The position numbers and the translations under genes are program-made. A DNA stretch of 64,000 nt from Nocardia arthritidis (GTDB lineage: Bacteria; Actinomycetota; Actinomycetes; Mycobacteriales; Mycobacteriaceae). This document shows, in pieces, positions 43,330 to 51,919 of the stretch; positions within the stretch are counted from its first letter, which is position 1; every line of letters starts with the position of its first letter. The DNA is taken from the NCBI RefSeq assembly GCF_011801145.1, contig NZ_CP046172.1:5456001-5520000 (forward strand). Reading direction: 5' to 3'. The notes under the pieces are model-generated. The model ran no database searches. It was not told the origin of the DNA and saw only the letters and a list, made by a program, of their open reading frames with translations.

Positions 43330-43358
43330 GGCCAGGCCGTGCTCGGCGCGGCCTGGCC
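43330..43358. terminator. terminator-like hairpin
   Basis: Perfect arms GGCCAGGCC / GGCCTGGCC separated by 11 bases, without a T run. It is the only structure noted in the 250 bases between IS3 and the lactonase gene. Confidence 0.4.
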
Positions 43359-43557
43359 GCGCCTGTTCTCCTGAAGCGGCACGAGCGAACAGCCTGCGCC
43401 GCAATCGTTCTCGCCGCGCGGCTGCGCACGGCAATGGTCATACGCGCAGTCGATTCCCCACTTGCTGCGCAATCTGCAAATCGGGCTGCGCCACTTGTTA
43501 ATTCAGACGGTCGAGATCATTCTGACGCACAACGGGATTCGGGCGGAAGGAAAAGCG

Positions 43558-44688
43558 ATGCGAGGCAGCGGGTTCGGGCGAAGGGGATTCCTCGGTGCGC
43601 TAGGCATCTCAGGGATCGCGATTGCGATCGGGATGTCGGCCTCCCCCGTTGCGCGGGCGATCGCGGGCGCACGGGCGTATGTCGGATGCTTCACCACGGG
43701 CGGTCAGGGACGCGGAATCATGGTCACCACGGTGGATCCGGGTAGCGGGCGACTGACCATGGACAGCACCATCGAGACCACGGATCCGACGTCTCTGGCG
43801 ATGTCCCCGGACGGGCGATTCCTGTACGCGGTGAACGAGTCCGACGGCGCGGGCACCGCCACCGCGATCGACCTGACGACGCAACCGCCGACAGTGCTCA
43901 ATACCGTTGCCGTGGAGGGCAATAGGCCGATTGACCTGTGTGTGACCCCGGATGGGCGCTGGCTGCTCACCGCGAATTACGAGTCGGGCAGCGTGACCGT
44001 GCTCGCCATCGCCGCGGACGGCAGCATCGGCGATGTCACCGATGTGGCCCAGCATTCCGGCTCGGGTCCGAATGAGCGTCAGAAGGGCCCGCACGCCCGC
44101 CAGGTGCACGTCGACCCGTCCGGAAACTGGATACTCGCGACCGACCTGGGCGCGGATTCGGTCTTCGTCTATCAGCTCGCCGACGGCAAACTGAGCCAGC
44201 AGTCCCAGGCCACACTGCGCCCGGGCAGCGGCCCCAACCAGCTGTGCTTTCACCCCGACGGACGCAGCGCCTACCTCGTCAGCGAACTGGCTGTGGCGGT
44301 GACCGTGTGCGATTGGAATGCCGACCGCGGCGAACTGCGGCCCGGATTCACCATCGGCACGGCGGACCCCACCGGCCTCTTCGGGAACTATGCCGCCGCA
44401 CCGGTGGTCTCCCCCGACGGCCGATACCTCTACGTGGCCAACTGCGGCCACGACAACATCGCCGCCTTCGCCGTCTCCGGCGCCACCCTGACACTATTGG
44501 GACGCACACTCTCCGGCGCCAGGCGGCTCTACGGCCTGACAATTTCCCCCGACGGCCGCCGCCTCTATGCCGCGCATCGGGGCACGAACACGGTCACCTG
44601 GCTCGACCTCGACCCGTCCACCGGCCTCCCCGGCCCGGCATCGAAAGCGCTGGACGCACCGTCCGCCACCACGGTGCTCTTCGGCTAG
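43558..44688 (+). CDS. Tat-exported lactonase-family seven-bladed beta-propeller
   Basis: A 376-residue protein with a twin-arginine signal (GRRGFLGALGISGIAIAIGM). The rest is the 6-phosphogluconolactonase-like propeller: YVGCFTTGGQGRGIMVTTVD, repeated SPDGRFLYAVNES, TPDGRWLLTANYESGSVTVL, and the His-containing KGPHARQVHVDPSG, then GPNQLCFHPDGRSAYLVSEL. Starts at ATG 43558 with GGAAGG seven bases upstream. Export means it acts outside the cytoplasm, unlike true phosphogluconolactonase, so a secreted lactonase or a carbohydrate-binding role is likelier. Confidence 0.85.
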   Translation: MRGSGFGRRGFLGALGISGIAIAIGMSASPVARAIAGARAYVGCFTTGGQGRGIMVTTVDPGSGRLTMDSTIETTDPTSLAMSPDGRFLYAVNESDGAGTATAIDLTTQPPTVLNTVAVEGNRPIDLCVTPDGRWLLTANYESGSVTVLAIAADGSIGDVTDVAQHSGSGPNERQKGPHARQVHVDPSGNWILATDLGADSVFVYQLADGKLSQQSQATLRPGSGPNQLCFHPDGRSAYLVSELAVAVTVCDWNADRGELRPGFTIGTADPTGLFGNYAAAPVVSPDGRYLYVANCGHDNIAAFAVSGATLTLLGRTLSGARRLYGLTISPDGRRLYAAHRGTNTVTWLDLDPSTGLPGPASKALDAPSATTVLFG

Positions 44689-44742
44689 GTGGCTGTAATG
44701 ACATTCGAGAAGCCGCAGGCAGCGACACCGAACCGGTAGCGG

Positions 44743-44933
44743 TCACCTAGACGTGCGCCGGTAGGACTCGACCGCCAGTAGGGCGGAAAAGTCGCTGCCC
44801 GGCACGAGATGGTCGGCGCCGAAGGCTTCGCAGGCACACCGGAGAGCCGCTTGTGAACCCCATCCGACGGTGTCGTAGTAGAGGCTGCGAGCCATCGCGC
44901 TCGGAGCGAGCAGCATCGTGAGGTTCGATTCCC
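44743..44933 (-). pseudogene. amidohydrolase_2 C-terminal remnant
   Basis: A start-less frame on the minus strand: SLYYDTVGWGSQAALRCACE, then AFGADHLVPGSDFSALLAVE and YRRT before the stop. The DxHxxPGSD-like segment is typical of metal-dependent amidohydrolases/decarboxylases. Cut off at about 44933, where an unrelated plus-strand fragment begins. Confidence 0.6.
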
Positions 44934-44939
44934 CGGCGC

Positions 44940-45128
44940 TTACCCGGCGCGCTCGTCAAATTGCCCACGGGCCGAGTCCTTTCCCCCACGGTCGCGGTGC
45001 CCCTGTTCGTCCTCGCCGCGATCGCACTGAGCACCACGATGCTGCCGTGGACGTGGCTGAGCGGCCGCCAGCAGATCGTCGTGATGGCCGTCACCAGTGA
45101 GGTCGGCCGGTGGAGCGCTGCCGGGTGA
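44940..45128 (+). pseudogene. membrane-protein C-terminal fragment
   Basis: Open frame without start: LPGALVKLPTGRVLSPTVAV, then PLFVLAAIALSTTMLPWTWL, a single clear membrane segment, and stop at 45128. Family not recognised. Overlaps the end of the oxidoreductase remnant by about 38 bases. Confidence 0.4.
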
Positions 45129-45510
45129 CTTCGGCGACGCTCGCCCAGTCGAGGTCCGCGCCGATCTGGTCGACCGCGGTGGCGAACACGTCGTGCAGGA
45201 CCGGTCCGGCCGGTAGGTCGACGCCGAGTTCAGCGGCGATGCCCAGCGCGAGATTCAGGTCCTTGAAGCCCAGGGTGGTGGTGAACCCTGGCGGCGTGTA
45301 TGTGTTCGTCGCGATGGCGTTGCCGTAGCCGCTGTACACCGCGCCCGGGAAGATCGGATCGTTGATCATTTCGACGAATCGTCTCGCGTTCAGCTCGGCG
45401 TGCTGCAGCAGGGTGATCGATTCGGACAGTGAGCTTCCCGGCCACCACCGCCTCGGGTCGGCCGACTACCGGGGCGCTGAGGTAACCCCCGCCCGGCATC
45501 CTGGAACTGG
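45091..45510 (-). pseudogene. NAD(P)-dependent oxidoreductase (beta-hydroxyacid dehydrogenase family), internally deleted
   Basis: The C-terminal half is well preserved: SITLLQHAELNARRFVEMIN, TPPGFTTTLGFKDLNLALGI, AAELGVDLPAGPVLHDVFAT. Upstream, in another frame, GGGYLSAPVVGRPEAVVAGK, the family's substrate-side motif, survives. The N-terminal Rossmann domain and the stretch between these pieces are missing. Next to a headless MarR gene on the other strand, it is probably what is left of a divergent gene pair. Confidence 0.65.
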
Positions 45511-45773
45511 AGAAGTCCAGCGTCACCGGCTTGGTCGATCGAGCCGAGCGGCGTGGCCTGGTGCGACGGATCGCTGTTCCCGGAAACCGGCGCGCCGTCC
45601 ATGTCACCGTCACCACCGACGGCCGAGCCGTCGTGCACCTGGTGCGCGAGGCGGTCCGAGCCGAGATCGGCGATCTGGCAAGCACTTTGAGCGAGAGGCA
45701 GCAGGGCTCCTTCCGTCGATCGATCGAAACACTGATCCTGCATTACGTCACCCAGCACGCCATTCCGGTGTGA
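45502..45773 (+). pseudogene. MarR-family regulator, 5' end missing
   Basis: Begins inside the recognition helix: LEKSSVTGLVDRAERRGLV, wing RRIAVPGNRRAVHVTVTTDG, then the dimerisation helix to LHYVTQHAIPV. The first half is absent at the junction with the oxidoreductase remnant. It probably controlled that gene originally. Confidence 0.65.
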
Positions 45774-46177
45774 GCATCTTCGATGCCCGGCGGCCCAGCC
45801 CTCGACGTCACCCCCGACGCATGGGACGCGCCTTCATTGCACGCGTGCACATCGACGGGTCCCGGCTACCTGCCCGGTCCGACTGGCCACACCACCAGCC
45901 GGCAGACCAGCTTGCCCTGGTCCGGCATCAGCCACAGGCGTGGTGGGCCGATGTTGTGATGTGGGCCTTGCTCTTTGCTTGCCACCACAGCAAACAGCCT
46001 GGCCGAAGCTCCCACCGGACCGGGCAATCCGCCGCGGCGGGGCCAACTCTGCGTGCGTGCGGAACTCGGCATGTGCGGATGCGCTGCGCCGCAGTCGATC
46101 TCGCAGCAAACGCCCGACCGGCGGCAGAGTAGTGCGTTGAGTCACCGGTCGGTGTCAGGCGAGTGCCCCATCCGGGC
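45774..46177. other. non-coding stretch with B-element
   Basis: 404 bases without a supported gene. Holds repeat B2 (46065-46128). The frames that are open here have no start site or family resemblance. Confidence 0.5.
46065..46128 (+). repeat. B-element copy 2
   Basis: CTCGGCATGTGCGGATGCGC, TGCGCCGCAGTCGATCTCGC, ACGCCCGACCGGCGGCAG. Matches 63103-63158 in reverse. It shares the GGCATGTGCG left end with A-elements. Confidence 0.7.
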
Positions 46178-46438
46178 TCATGCAGAATGGGCTGCGGCCC
46201 ACCATGCGACGAGACGATCAGCCATGGGATCCACCGCATGGAGTTCCGGGCTCAGTCCGAAGTGATCTTCTAGTTCCCGCCAGAGGAACTCGCTGATCTC
46301 GGCCCGGCCGGCTCCAGCGTTCAGTCTCGACAGCAACGGTGCTAGCAGGCAGTCGTACTCGTCGTCCACCATGTCGGCGACGCCGATCGGATCCCACTCG
46401 TTGAGCAGGTATCTCAGATTACTATCGCCCGGCTCCAT
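46178..46438 (-). CDS. hypothetical protein (DUF1871-like)
   Basis: An 86-residue acidic protein: LRYLLNEWDPIGVADMVDDE, then DCLLAPLLSRLNAGAGRAEI and HFGLSPELHAVDPMADRLV. The NEWDPIGV plus DEYDCLL pattern occurs in small uncharacterised bacterial proteins, often in immunity-protein-like contexts. ATG at 46438 preferred to a longer start. Confidence 0.6.
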   Translation of the reverse strand: MEPGDSNLRYLLNEWDPIGVADMVDDEYDCLLAPLLSRLNAGAGRAEISEFLWRELEDHFGLSPELHAVDPMADRLVAWWAAAHSA

Positions 46439-46854
46439 ACCCACAATGTTCGCTCTTCGCACCGACGCACGCAATTCGGCAGTTACGGATGGCTATGAGA
46501 TCGACTGGCGGCCAACCACTCTGGATCCCCGAACGGCCGATATGCGTCATTACCGTACATTTGCCCCTTTGGTTCCGTATCAGAACCTCCCGCCTCCCGC
46601 TGATCGCATCCCGTAGGTAGTGCATGAACGTGGGCCATCGGGTGATCTTGCCGCCCGAATCGAAAACGTAGGCGGGTCCGGCAGTAATCGCGGGCGCAGC
46701 GGACCTGCGATGGCGACGATGTAGCAGCCGTCCAGAATTGCAGCGATCGGGATCAGGAGTTCGATTGCATGGAGGGCCATGGCCCGCTGTACAATTCATA
46801 TGACCGGGGGTCTGGTGGTGGCATCTACCGGCGCATTGCAGGAGTAGAGCACCA
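46439..46854. other. 416-base region without a supported gene
   Basis: A minus-strand frame at 46580-46780 starts MALHAIELLIPIAAILDGCY and another contains KITRWPTFMHYLRDAISG. Neither has a clear ribosome site or family, and they may be parts of one decayed gene. No repeat was recognised with certainty. Confidence 0.35.
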
Positions 46855-47415
46855 GTGTCCGATGTTGTGCAAACAATCTTCGACAGTAACGCTTTCGGGG
46901 ATGTTGTTGTCACGAAGGCCGATGACCGTTGTACGGCGCGGTTCAGGAAAGCGGATTCGTCGGTGGTAACCATCGAACGTGTCGGTGCGCGGACGCGTCG
47001 CAGCGTTCCGATCGGGACCAGGGATGCGAGCTGTCTCGCGGCGTGGGTGAACGACCGTCGGATGAAGGTGCTACCAGGGCGCGGCCGCGCGCTCAAACGT
47101 AGCTATCGTGTGGTCGCCGAAATCGATGACCGTGTGCTGACTTTGGAACCGATATCCGGTGGCGCAAGCAGATTCCTCAACGGTGGGCCGCGAGAGATCG
47201 AGAAGTCGTTCTGCACGTTTGCCATGCTGAACAACGGGTCGGTCTATGTGGAGTGGAAGACGCCGACCACGACCGAAGCGCTCGGACACACTGTCGAACC
47301 ACCACAGCCCACAGAAGAGGACGTCCTGACCGGATTCGCACTCGTGGCGGCATTCGGTATCGGGTCGCTGTCGTGGGTAGAAATTATCCTCAATTTTGTT
47401 GGGGCATTCGGCTGA
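46855..47415 (+). CDS. hypothetical protein with C-terminal membrane segment
   Basis: A 186-residue protein starting at GTG, with AGGAG thirteen bases before. The N-terminal 140 residues are globular (SYRVVAEIDDRVLTLEPISG, FLNGGPREIEKSFCTFAMLN). The C-terminus ends in one membrane-type segment (DVLTGFALVAAFGIGSLSWV, then EIILNFVGAFG), suggesting tail anchoring. No family recognised. Confidence 0.6.
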   Translation: MSDVVQTIFDSNAFGDVVVTKADDRCTARFRKADSSVVTIERVGARTRRSVPIGTRDASCLAAWVNDRRMKVLPGRGRALKRSYRVVAEIDDRVLTLEPISGGASRFLNGGPREIEKSFCTFAMLNNGSVYVEWKTPTTTEALGHTVEPPQPTEEDVLTGFALVAAFGIGSLSWVEIILNFVGAFG

Positions 47416-47517
47416 GCACATTGCGGTGTCGGATCGACAAGACCAAACGATCTCACCGTCATCGCAGTTGATCGCCACCAGCTCCGCCAGAATCGGGCGC
47501 AGCTGCGCCCGCGATAG

Positions 47518-47654
47518 TCGGCAACTGTGGAGGTTCGTGAGATCAGCTGTCAGCTGACAACGCACGATAATCGGCAGTTGCGGACATTCGCGAGATCAGC
47601 TGGTGGCCAACGGTTATGGCTCACTCCAACGCCCGCGTGGCGGCATTACAGGTC
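47518..47654 (+). repeat. D-elements 1 and 2 (direct repeats)
   Basis: TCGGCAACTGTGGAGGTTCG, TGAGATCAGCTG at 47518-47562 is repeated as TCGGCAGTTGCGGACATTCG, CGAGATCAGCTG at 47571-47612. The second is followed by AACGCCCGCGTGGCGGCATT, the right end also seen in B1. Nothing else is supported in 47416-47857. Confidence 0.6.
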
Positions 47655-47857
47655 ATTCTGTGGGATCGAGTGTGGTTCTGTCGTAACGTGATTGGGAGTT
47701 GCCTGCAAGGCTGTGTAGCGAAGCGGTGGGCGGTGTCCGCGCGGATTGACCCTGTTGTGTCGGTTGTGGTCCGAGGTCCCCGGGGTTTCCGGATGGGTTG
47801 TGACGAATGCCGGGCTGGCCGTTGTGCTGCTTCGACGCTGGTGCGAGATCGCAATGG

Positions 47858-48613
47858 TCAGTCTGTCTGCAGGACGAAAAACAGGAAGCCCAAGAAGCTT
47901 TCGCCGACGACCTCGCGGAACAACTCGGGAAACAGATCGCGGGCGGTAGACACGGGTGGCGGTTCGCTGATGACATTGATGCGAAAGCCCGACGCGGTGA
48001 ATGCATCGGTCATCGCGTGCAGCGGACGGTCCCAGAACTTCAACTGGGTGGTCTGCCCGCCCATCGTCCACTCTTCGGTCCGCTCACGGGTCTGGAAATA
48101 GTCGGTCTTCGCCCCGGCCGTGCGCTCGGTGATCCAGATGGCGAAAGGATGCTCGACCGACGCGATGAGTCGGCCCCCGGGCTTCAGGACGCGTCGCAGC
48201 TCGGTCAGTGTCGGACCCCAGTCCTGCAGGTAGTGCAACACCAGGGATGCAACGACGTCGTCGAACGCGTCGTCGGGAAACGGCAGCGGGTTCGCGAGGT
48301 CGGCGATCCGCAGGTCCGCCGCGGCGCCCAGTCGCTGCCGAGCCAGCTCCAGCATCTCGGCACTCGCGTCGATGCCGGTCACGATGGCACCACGGTCGCG
48401 CAGCTCAGCGAACAACGGACCTGATCCACAACCAGCGTCGAGGATCCGCCGACCGGTCACGTCCCCGGCGAGTTCCAGCACCGCGGGCCGCTCGTAATAG
48501 GCGTTCAGCAAGCTGGTCTCGTTCTCGGCGGTGTACCCCTCGGCTATGCCGTCGTAGTTGTACGCCGGGGCAGGATCGGCGGGAAGCGCAGTGCCTTCCG
48601 GAACTGGAGTCAT
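47858..48613 (-). CDS. class I SAM-dependent methyltransferase
   Basis: A 251-residue enzyme: motif I RRILDAGCGSGPLFAEL, acidic residue in VTGIDASAEMLELARQRL, NPLPFPDDAFDDVVASLVLH and LRRVLKPGGRLIASVEHPFA. It belongs to the UbiE/methyltransferase_11 group with a C-terminal lid (GFLFFVLQTD end). ATG 48613 (MTPVPEG) is chosen. The frame runs back into A-element copy 8. Substrate unknown. Confidence 0.87.
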   Translation of the reverse strand: MTPVPEGTALPADPAPAYNYDGIAEGYTAENETSLLNAYYERPAVLELAGDVTGRRILDAGCGSGPLFAELRDRGAIVTGIDASAEMLELARQRLGAAADLRIADLANPLPFPDDAFDDVVASLVLHYLQDWGPTLTELRRVLKPGGRLIASVEHPFAIWITERTAGAKTDYFQTRERTEEWTMGGQTTQLKFWDRPLHAMTDAFTASGFRINVISEPPPVSTARDLFPELFREVVGESFLGFLFFVLQTD

Positions 48614-48633
48614 GCGCCCCATCCTGGCACACC

Positions 48634-48705
48634 AGCATGTGCATGCAGCGTAAAGCCTTGTCAGACAACCAATCTGAATACTCGACAATCACCCGCTGTG
48701 CGGCA
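48634..48705 (+). repeat. A-element copy 8
   Basis: AGCATGTGCATGCAGCGTAA, core CAACCAATCTGAATACTCG, right end CCGCTGTGCGGCAG. Diverged copy. Overlaps the leader of the methyltransferase. Confidence 0.65.
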
Positions 48706-48785
48706 GGAGTTGTTGTTCTGACCGAAGGTCCCTGGCGGATTGTGGTCAGGCACCGAAGAATAACCGCGACATTTCGCGCTGCATT

Positions 48786-48858
48786 CGGCATGTGCGTGCA
48801 TTGGAAGTTTATGTCGCCCAACCAATTCGGACGGCCGACCGACGAGCGATATGCGGCT
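48786..48858 (+). repeat. A-element copy 9
   Basis: CGGCATGTGCGTGCATTGGA, core CCCAACCAATTCGGACGGCC, right end GACGAGCGATATGCGGC. Confidence 0.8.
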
Positions 48859-49192
48859 ACTCGAGGTCTGGTGTTGGGGTCGGATCCCGGCCAGGATCTG
48901 GTCCATGAGGGGACGTTCGCAGGAGTGTGATCAGCGATTTCTGATGACACCCCAGGATGAGCGGGATCAGCCGAGTGCCCCTGGGCGGCAGGTTGGAATG
49001 ACTCTGCCATCCGGAACAAACCGCGGCTACGACTGTTTGGTGACCAACGCGTGGTATGCGGTGTGGGTTCAGGCGGTCAGGCGGCGGCCGACGACTGATG
49101 GTTGGCCGCGTCCTGGGTCGCGACTGGATGGGTGGCCGGGGCGTGTTCTGGGTTCGGTTGGATCTGGGTGACGGTCGGCGGGGTGGTGGGTG

Positions 49193-50980
49193 TCAGTCGA
49201 GGTATGCGTTGGCTTGGGCGCGGTACATGTCGGCGTAGTGGCCGTTGTGATCGATGAGTTGTTGGTGGGTGCCTTGTTCGATGATGTGGCCGTGGTGCAG
49301 GACGTAGATGTGGTCGGCGGTGCGGACCGAGGAGAAGCGGTGTGAGATGAGCAGTACGGTGCGGTCGTGGCAGAGGGTGCGCAGGGTGGTGAACAGGTCG
49401 GCTTCGGCGCGGGGGTCCAGCGCGGCGGTGGGTTCGTCGAGCACGATCAGTGGGGCGTCGCGGAAAAAGGCGCGGGCCAGGCTGATTCGCTGCCATTGGC
49501 CCATGGACAGGTCGGTGCCGTCGGTGTACTCGGCGCTGAGTTGGGTGTGGTATCGGTGGGGCAGGGTGTCGATGAACGCGGCCGCGCCCGCCTGGGTGGC
49601 GGCGGTGTGGATGCGGTGCTGGTTGTCGATGTCCGGCGGGCGGCCCAGCCCGATGTTGTCGGCGGCGCTGAGTTTGTAGCGCTGGTAGTCCTGGAACAGG
49701 ACCGCGCACACGTTGCGGAGTGTGGCGGAGTCGGTGACGGTGTGCCCGTCCAGGCGCAAGGTTCCGCCGGTGGGCCGGTAGAGGCCGGCGAGGAGTTTGG
49801 CGAGGGTGGTTTTGCCCGAACCGTTGTCCCCGACCAGGGCGATCACCTGACCGGCCGCCAAGCGCACCGAAACCCCTTGCAGCGCGGGAACATTCGAGCA
49901 GGGGTAGGTGAACCACAGGTTGTCGGCGGTGATTTCGGTGAATTGGGTGGTGACGGCGGCGGGTTCGGCGAGGCTGGTGTCGGTGCCGAGGAAGCTGCGC
50001 AGGTCGTTCATGAACAGCATGCTGGTTCCGGCGCCGCCCACCATCGCCGCGGTGCTGCGGACCTGCCCGCTGAGCAGGTACATCGCGGCGAGCCCGGTCA
50101 GTGCGGTCGCGGTGTCCAGGTGCCCGGAGGCGGTGAGGACCATCATGATCGCGACTCCGGCGGCGACGATCGCGTCCGACAGCAGGCGTGCCCGGATCTC
50201 GCGCCAGGTGTAGTGACGCAGCAGCGTGGCCTGTTGATGCAGGTACTGCTGGTAGCAGTGGTCGAGGCGTCCCCACAGCAGGTGGGCGGTGTCGAAGGCA
50301 CGCAGCTCTTTGGCCTCGTCGCGGCCGGTCAGCAACTGTCGCAGGTAGTTGCGGGTGCGGGTGTTCTCGGTCAGTTCGACCGCGAGGGCGTAGGTGGCGC
50401 GTCGGCGCGCCAGGGCCACCCGGACCGCGGGGGCGGCCGCGGCGGCGATGATCGGGAGCACCCAGGGGCTGACCCTCAGCAGCGGCACGGCGATCGCCAG
50501 CAACAGCACGACGGTGCGCAGCCCGGTGATCACCGTGGTCAAGGTCATCGGCACGGAGCTGCGGGCGGCGGTCACGGCACGCTCGACACGGTTGTGGAAC
50601 TCCGGGCCTTCGAAGTCCTCGAGCGGGGCCGATGTAGCCGCGGCCACGACTGCACGCAACGCCGACCGCTCGATCTTGATGCTCAACAGCCGGGACACGG
50701 CGCTGTTCACCTGCGTCAGCGCGGCACCGAGGCTGCCCAGCGCGAGCAGCACCACGGTGGACACGGCCAGCCCGGCCGGGTTCGCGGCGGTGGTGGCGCC
50801 CATCAGGTGGTGCAGGGCGGTGCGGGCGACGAGCAATCCTGCCCCGGTACCGGCGGCGCCTGCGGCGGCGAGGACGAGCGCGGCCGAGACCAGGCGGCGG
50901 TCGGCCCGCCAGGCCAGCACGAGGGAGAACGAGTACAGCCGTCCCAGATCGCGAACCGACAGCCGCCGTGAACCTTCCAC
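49193..50980 (-). CDS. ABC exporter, fused permease/ATPase
   Basis: About 595 residues: a type I permease half with about six membrane segments (LVSAALVLAAAGAAGTGAGL, AVSTVVLLALGSLGAALTQV, VITGLRTVVLLLAIAVPLL) and an ATPase with Walker A LVGDNGSGKTTLAKLLAG, ABC signature DLSMGQWQRISLARAFF, Walker B PLIVLDEPTAALDP and the switch His in LLISHRFSSV. No C39 peptidase domain is present. Start is uncertain; GTG 50980 is the last plausible one, as the frame runs further. Downstream of the Cys-rich peptide in the same operon, it is the likely exporter of that peptide. Confidence 0.85.
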   Translation of the reverse strand: MEGSRRLSVRDLGRLYSFSLVLAWRADRRLVSAALVLAAAGAAGTGAGLLVARTALHHLMGATTAANPAGLAVSTVVLLALGSLGAALTQVNSAVSRLLSIKIERSALRAVVAAATSAPLEDFEGPEFHNRVERAVTAARSSVPMTLTTVITGLRTVVLLLAIAVPLLRVSPWVLPIIAAAAAPAVRVALARRRATYALAVELTENTRTRNYLRQLLTGRDEAKELRAFDTAHLLWGRLDHCYQQYLHQQATLLRHYTWREIRARLLSDAIVAAGVAIMMVLTASGHLDTATALTGLAAMYLLSGQVRSTAAMVGGAGTSMLFMNDLRSFLGTDTSLAEPAAVTTQFTEITADNLWFTYPCSNVPALQGVSVRLAAGQVIALVGDNGSGKTTLAKLLAGLYRPTGGTLRLDGHTVTDSATLRNVCAVLFQDYQRYKLSAADNIGLGRPPDIDNQHRIHTAATQAGAAAFIDTLPHRYHTQLSAEYTDGTDLSMGQWQRISLARAFFRDAPLIVLDEPTAALDPRAEADLFTTLRTLCHDRTVLLISHRFSSVRTADHIYVLHHGHIIEQGTHQQLIDHNGHYADMYRAQANAYLD

Positions 50981-51089
50981 GGCGGCTGTGCGCTCGCACC
51001 CCGCACCCGCAGGTGGCGGTGTCGTGCTCGCGTCGATGGTGACTCGCCCGGTTATCCCACACCCGTCCGTTTTGACACTGCATGCAGGT

Positions 51090-51124
51090 GCCGGGAGGTG
51101 CGGCGCGGGGCCGCACCTCCCGGC
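51090..51124 (-). terminator. strong hairpin between peptide and exporter genes
   Basis: 14-bp perfect stem GCCGGGAGGTGCGG / CCGCACCTCCCGGC with a 7-base loop, no T run. Lying between a small peptide gene and its exporter, it may act as a partial terminator or processing site that keeps peptide mRNA more abundant. Confidence 0.55.
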
Positions 51125-51134
51125 GGTCACCGCG

Positions 51135-51314
51135 CTAGGGGGCGGGGACTTCACAGCATGCCGTCCCGTTGACGACACCGACAACCGCACAGGTTGAGCT
51201 GGCGGTACTGATACATTCCGCGACCGTATCGCTGCTCGTGCTGAGCATCTCGTCGCAGGCCGGCAGGGTTTCACAACACTGGTTGCCGGCTTCGCAATCC
51301 TCGCAGGTGCACAT
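51135..51314 (-). CDS. acidic Cys-rich 59-residue peptide, candidate RiPP/bacteriocin precursor
   Basis: Starts at the ATG 5 bases after the mauD-like stop with AAGAAGG at ideal spacing. MCTCEDCEAGNQCCETLPAC begins the peptide. Ten Cys lie at 2, 4, 7, 13, 14, 20, 34, 42, 53 and 54, and the C-terminus is CCEVPAP. Nine acidic residues and no Lys, Arg or His make it strongly anionic. It has no signal peptide, so an ABC transporter would be needed for export. The operon supplies MauE/MauD-type disulfide proteins upstream and an exporter downstream. A disulfide-rich peptide product is therefore likely. No known RiPP modification enzyme (lanthionine, radical SAM, YcaO) is adjacent. Confidence 0.75.
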   Translation of the reverse strand: MCTCEDCEAGNQCCETLPACDEMLSTSSDTVAECISTASSTCAVVGVVNGTACCEVPAP

Positions 51315-51319
51315 GATGT

Positions 51320-51919
51320 TTACCTTCTTTCTTCGCCAAGGGGGATCCTTGGCCATCGGCCGATGTCGGCCGATGTCTGGGGCGTCGTTGTCGACGCGGG
51401 AGTCATCCGGGCGAGCAACTGCGCCGCGTCGCCCGGATACCAGTGGTCGGTGATCCGCCCGTCCGGGCCGAACAACACCGCGCGGGGCGTCCCCCGGATC
51501 CGGAACCGCTCGGTGAGCGAGGCGACCGCGTCCGGGTCGGTGACGACCGGCACCCGCATCGGCCTGTGCTCGAGCAGCCGTGCGCACGCGTCGCCGTCAC
51601 CGCGGCAGACCAGGACCAGTCGCGGCCGGTGCCCGTTGAGCGCGGCGGACAATCCGTCGAGGATCTTGTGGCACGACGAGCAGGTCGGCGAGACGAACAG
51701 CAGCCCGCCCGGGTGCCCGGCGAAATCGGTGGCACCGACCGGCTCCCCGCCGGTGGCCGTGACCGCGAATTCCGGTGCGCGCCTGCCGATCATCGCTCGC
51801 CCGGGATCCGGCGGATGGCGCAGCCGATCCAGTGACCGGGTCACACCCATCATCAACAGTGCCTGCGCGCCGACCAGAATCCACAACGTCAGCAGCGAAA
51901 TCATCAATGGTGCCGACAT
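51320..51919 (-). CDS. MauD-like thioredoxin-fold disulfide protein
   Basis: A 199-residue membrane-anchored protein: N-terminal segment MISLLTLWILVGAQALLMMG, then APEFAVTATGGEPVGATDFA, active site FVSPTCSSCHKILDG (Cys-x-x-Cys) and cis-Pro region RIRGTPRAVLFGPDG. It resembles MauD, which with MauE forms the disulfides of the methylamine dehydrogenase small subunit. ATG overlaps the MauE stop by one base (TGATG). It precedes the Cys-rich peptide by 5 bases. Confidence 0.85.
   Translation of the reverse strand: MSAPLMISLLTLWILVGAQALLMMGVTRSLDRLRHPPDPGRAMIGRRAPEFAVTATGGEPVGATDFAGHPGGLLFVSPTCSSCHKILDGLSAALNGHRPRLVLVCRGDGDACARLLEHRPMRVPVVTDPDAVASLTERFRIRGTPRAVLFGPDGRITDHWYPGDAAQLLARMTPASTTTPQTSADIGRWPRIPLGEERR

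Larger units (their letters stand above)
48614..49192. other. 579-base gap with two A-elements
   Basis: Contains A-element copies 8 and 9 about 80 bases apart and a low-complexity G/T-rich end near 49070-49190. No gene is supported. Confidence 0.5.

Noticed and set aside
43558..44688. True 6-phosphogluconolactonase (pgl)
   Set aside because: A twin-arginine export signal puts it outside the cytoplasm, where the pentose-phosphate substrate is absent.
46580..46780. 66-residue minus-strand protein
   Set aside because: No ribosome site and mixed frame signals with neighbouring frames; recorded only as a possible decayed gene.
49077..51116. Long minus-strand reading frame over the ABC exporter gene
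   Set aside because: It is rich in Arg/Pro/Gly and has no family motif, while the overlapping frame has complete Walker A, signature and Walker B motifs.
51135..51314. Methylamine dehydrogenase small subunit (MauA)
   Set aside because: Despite MauD/MauE neighbours, the peptide is half the length or less, lacks the Trp residues of the cofactor site and no large subunit gene is present.
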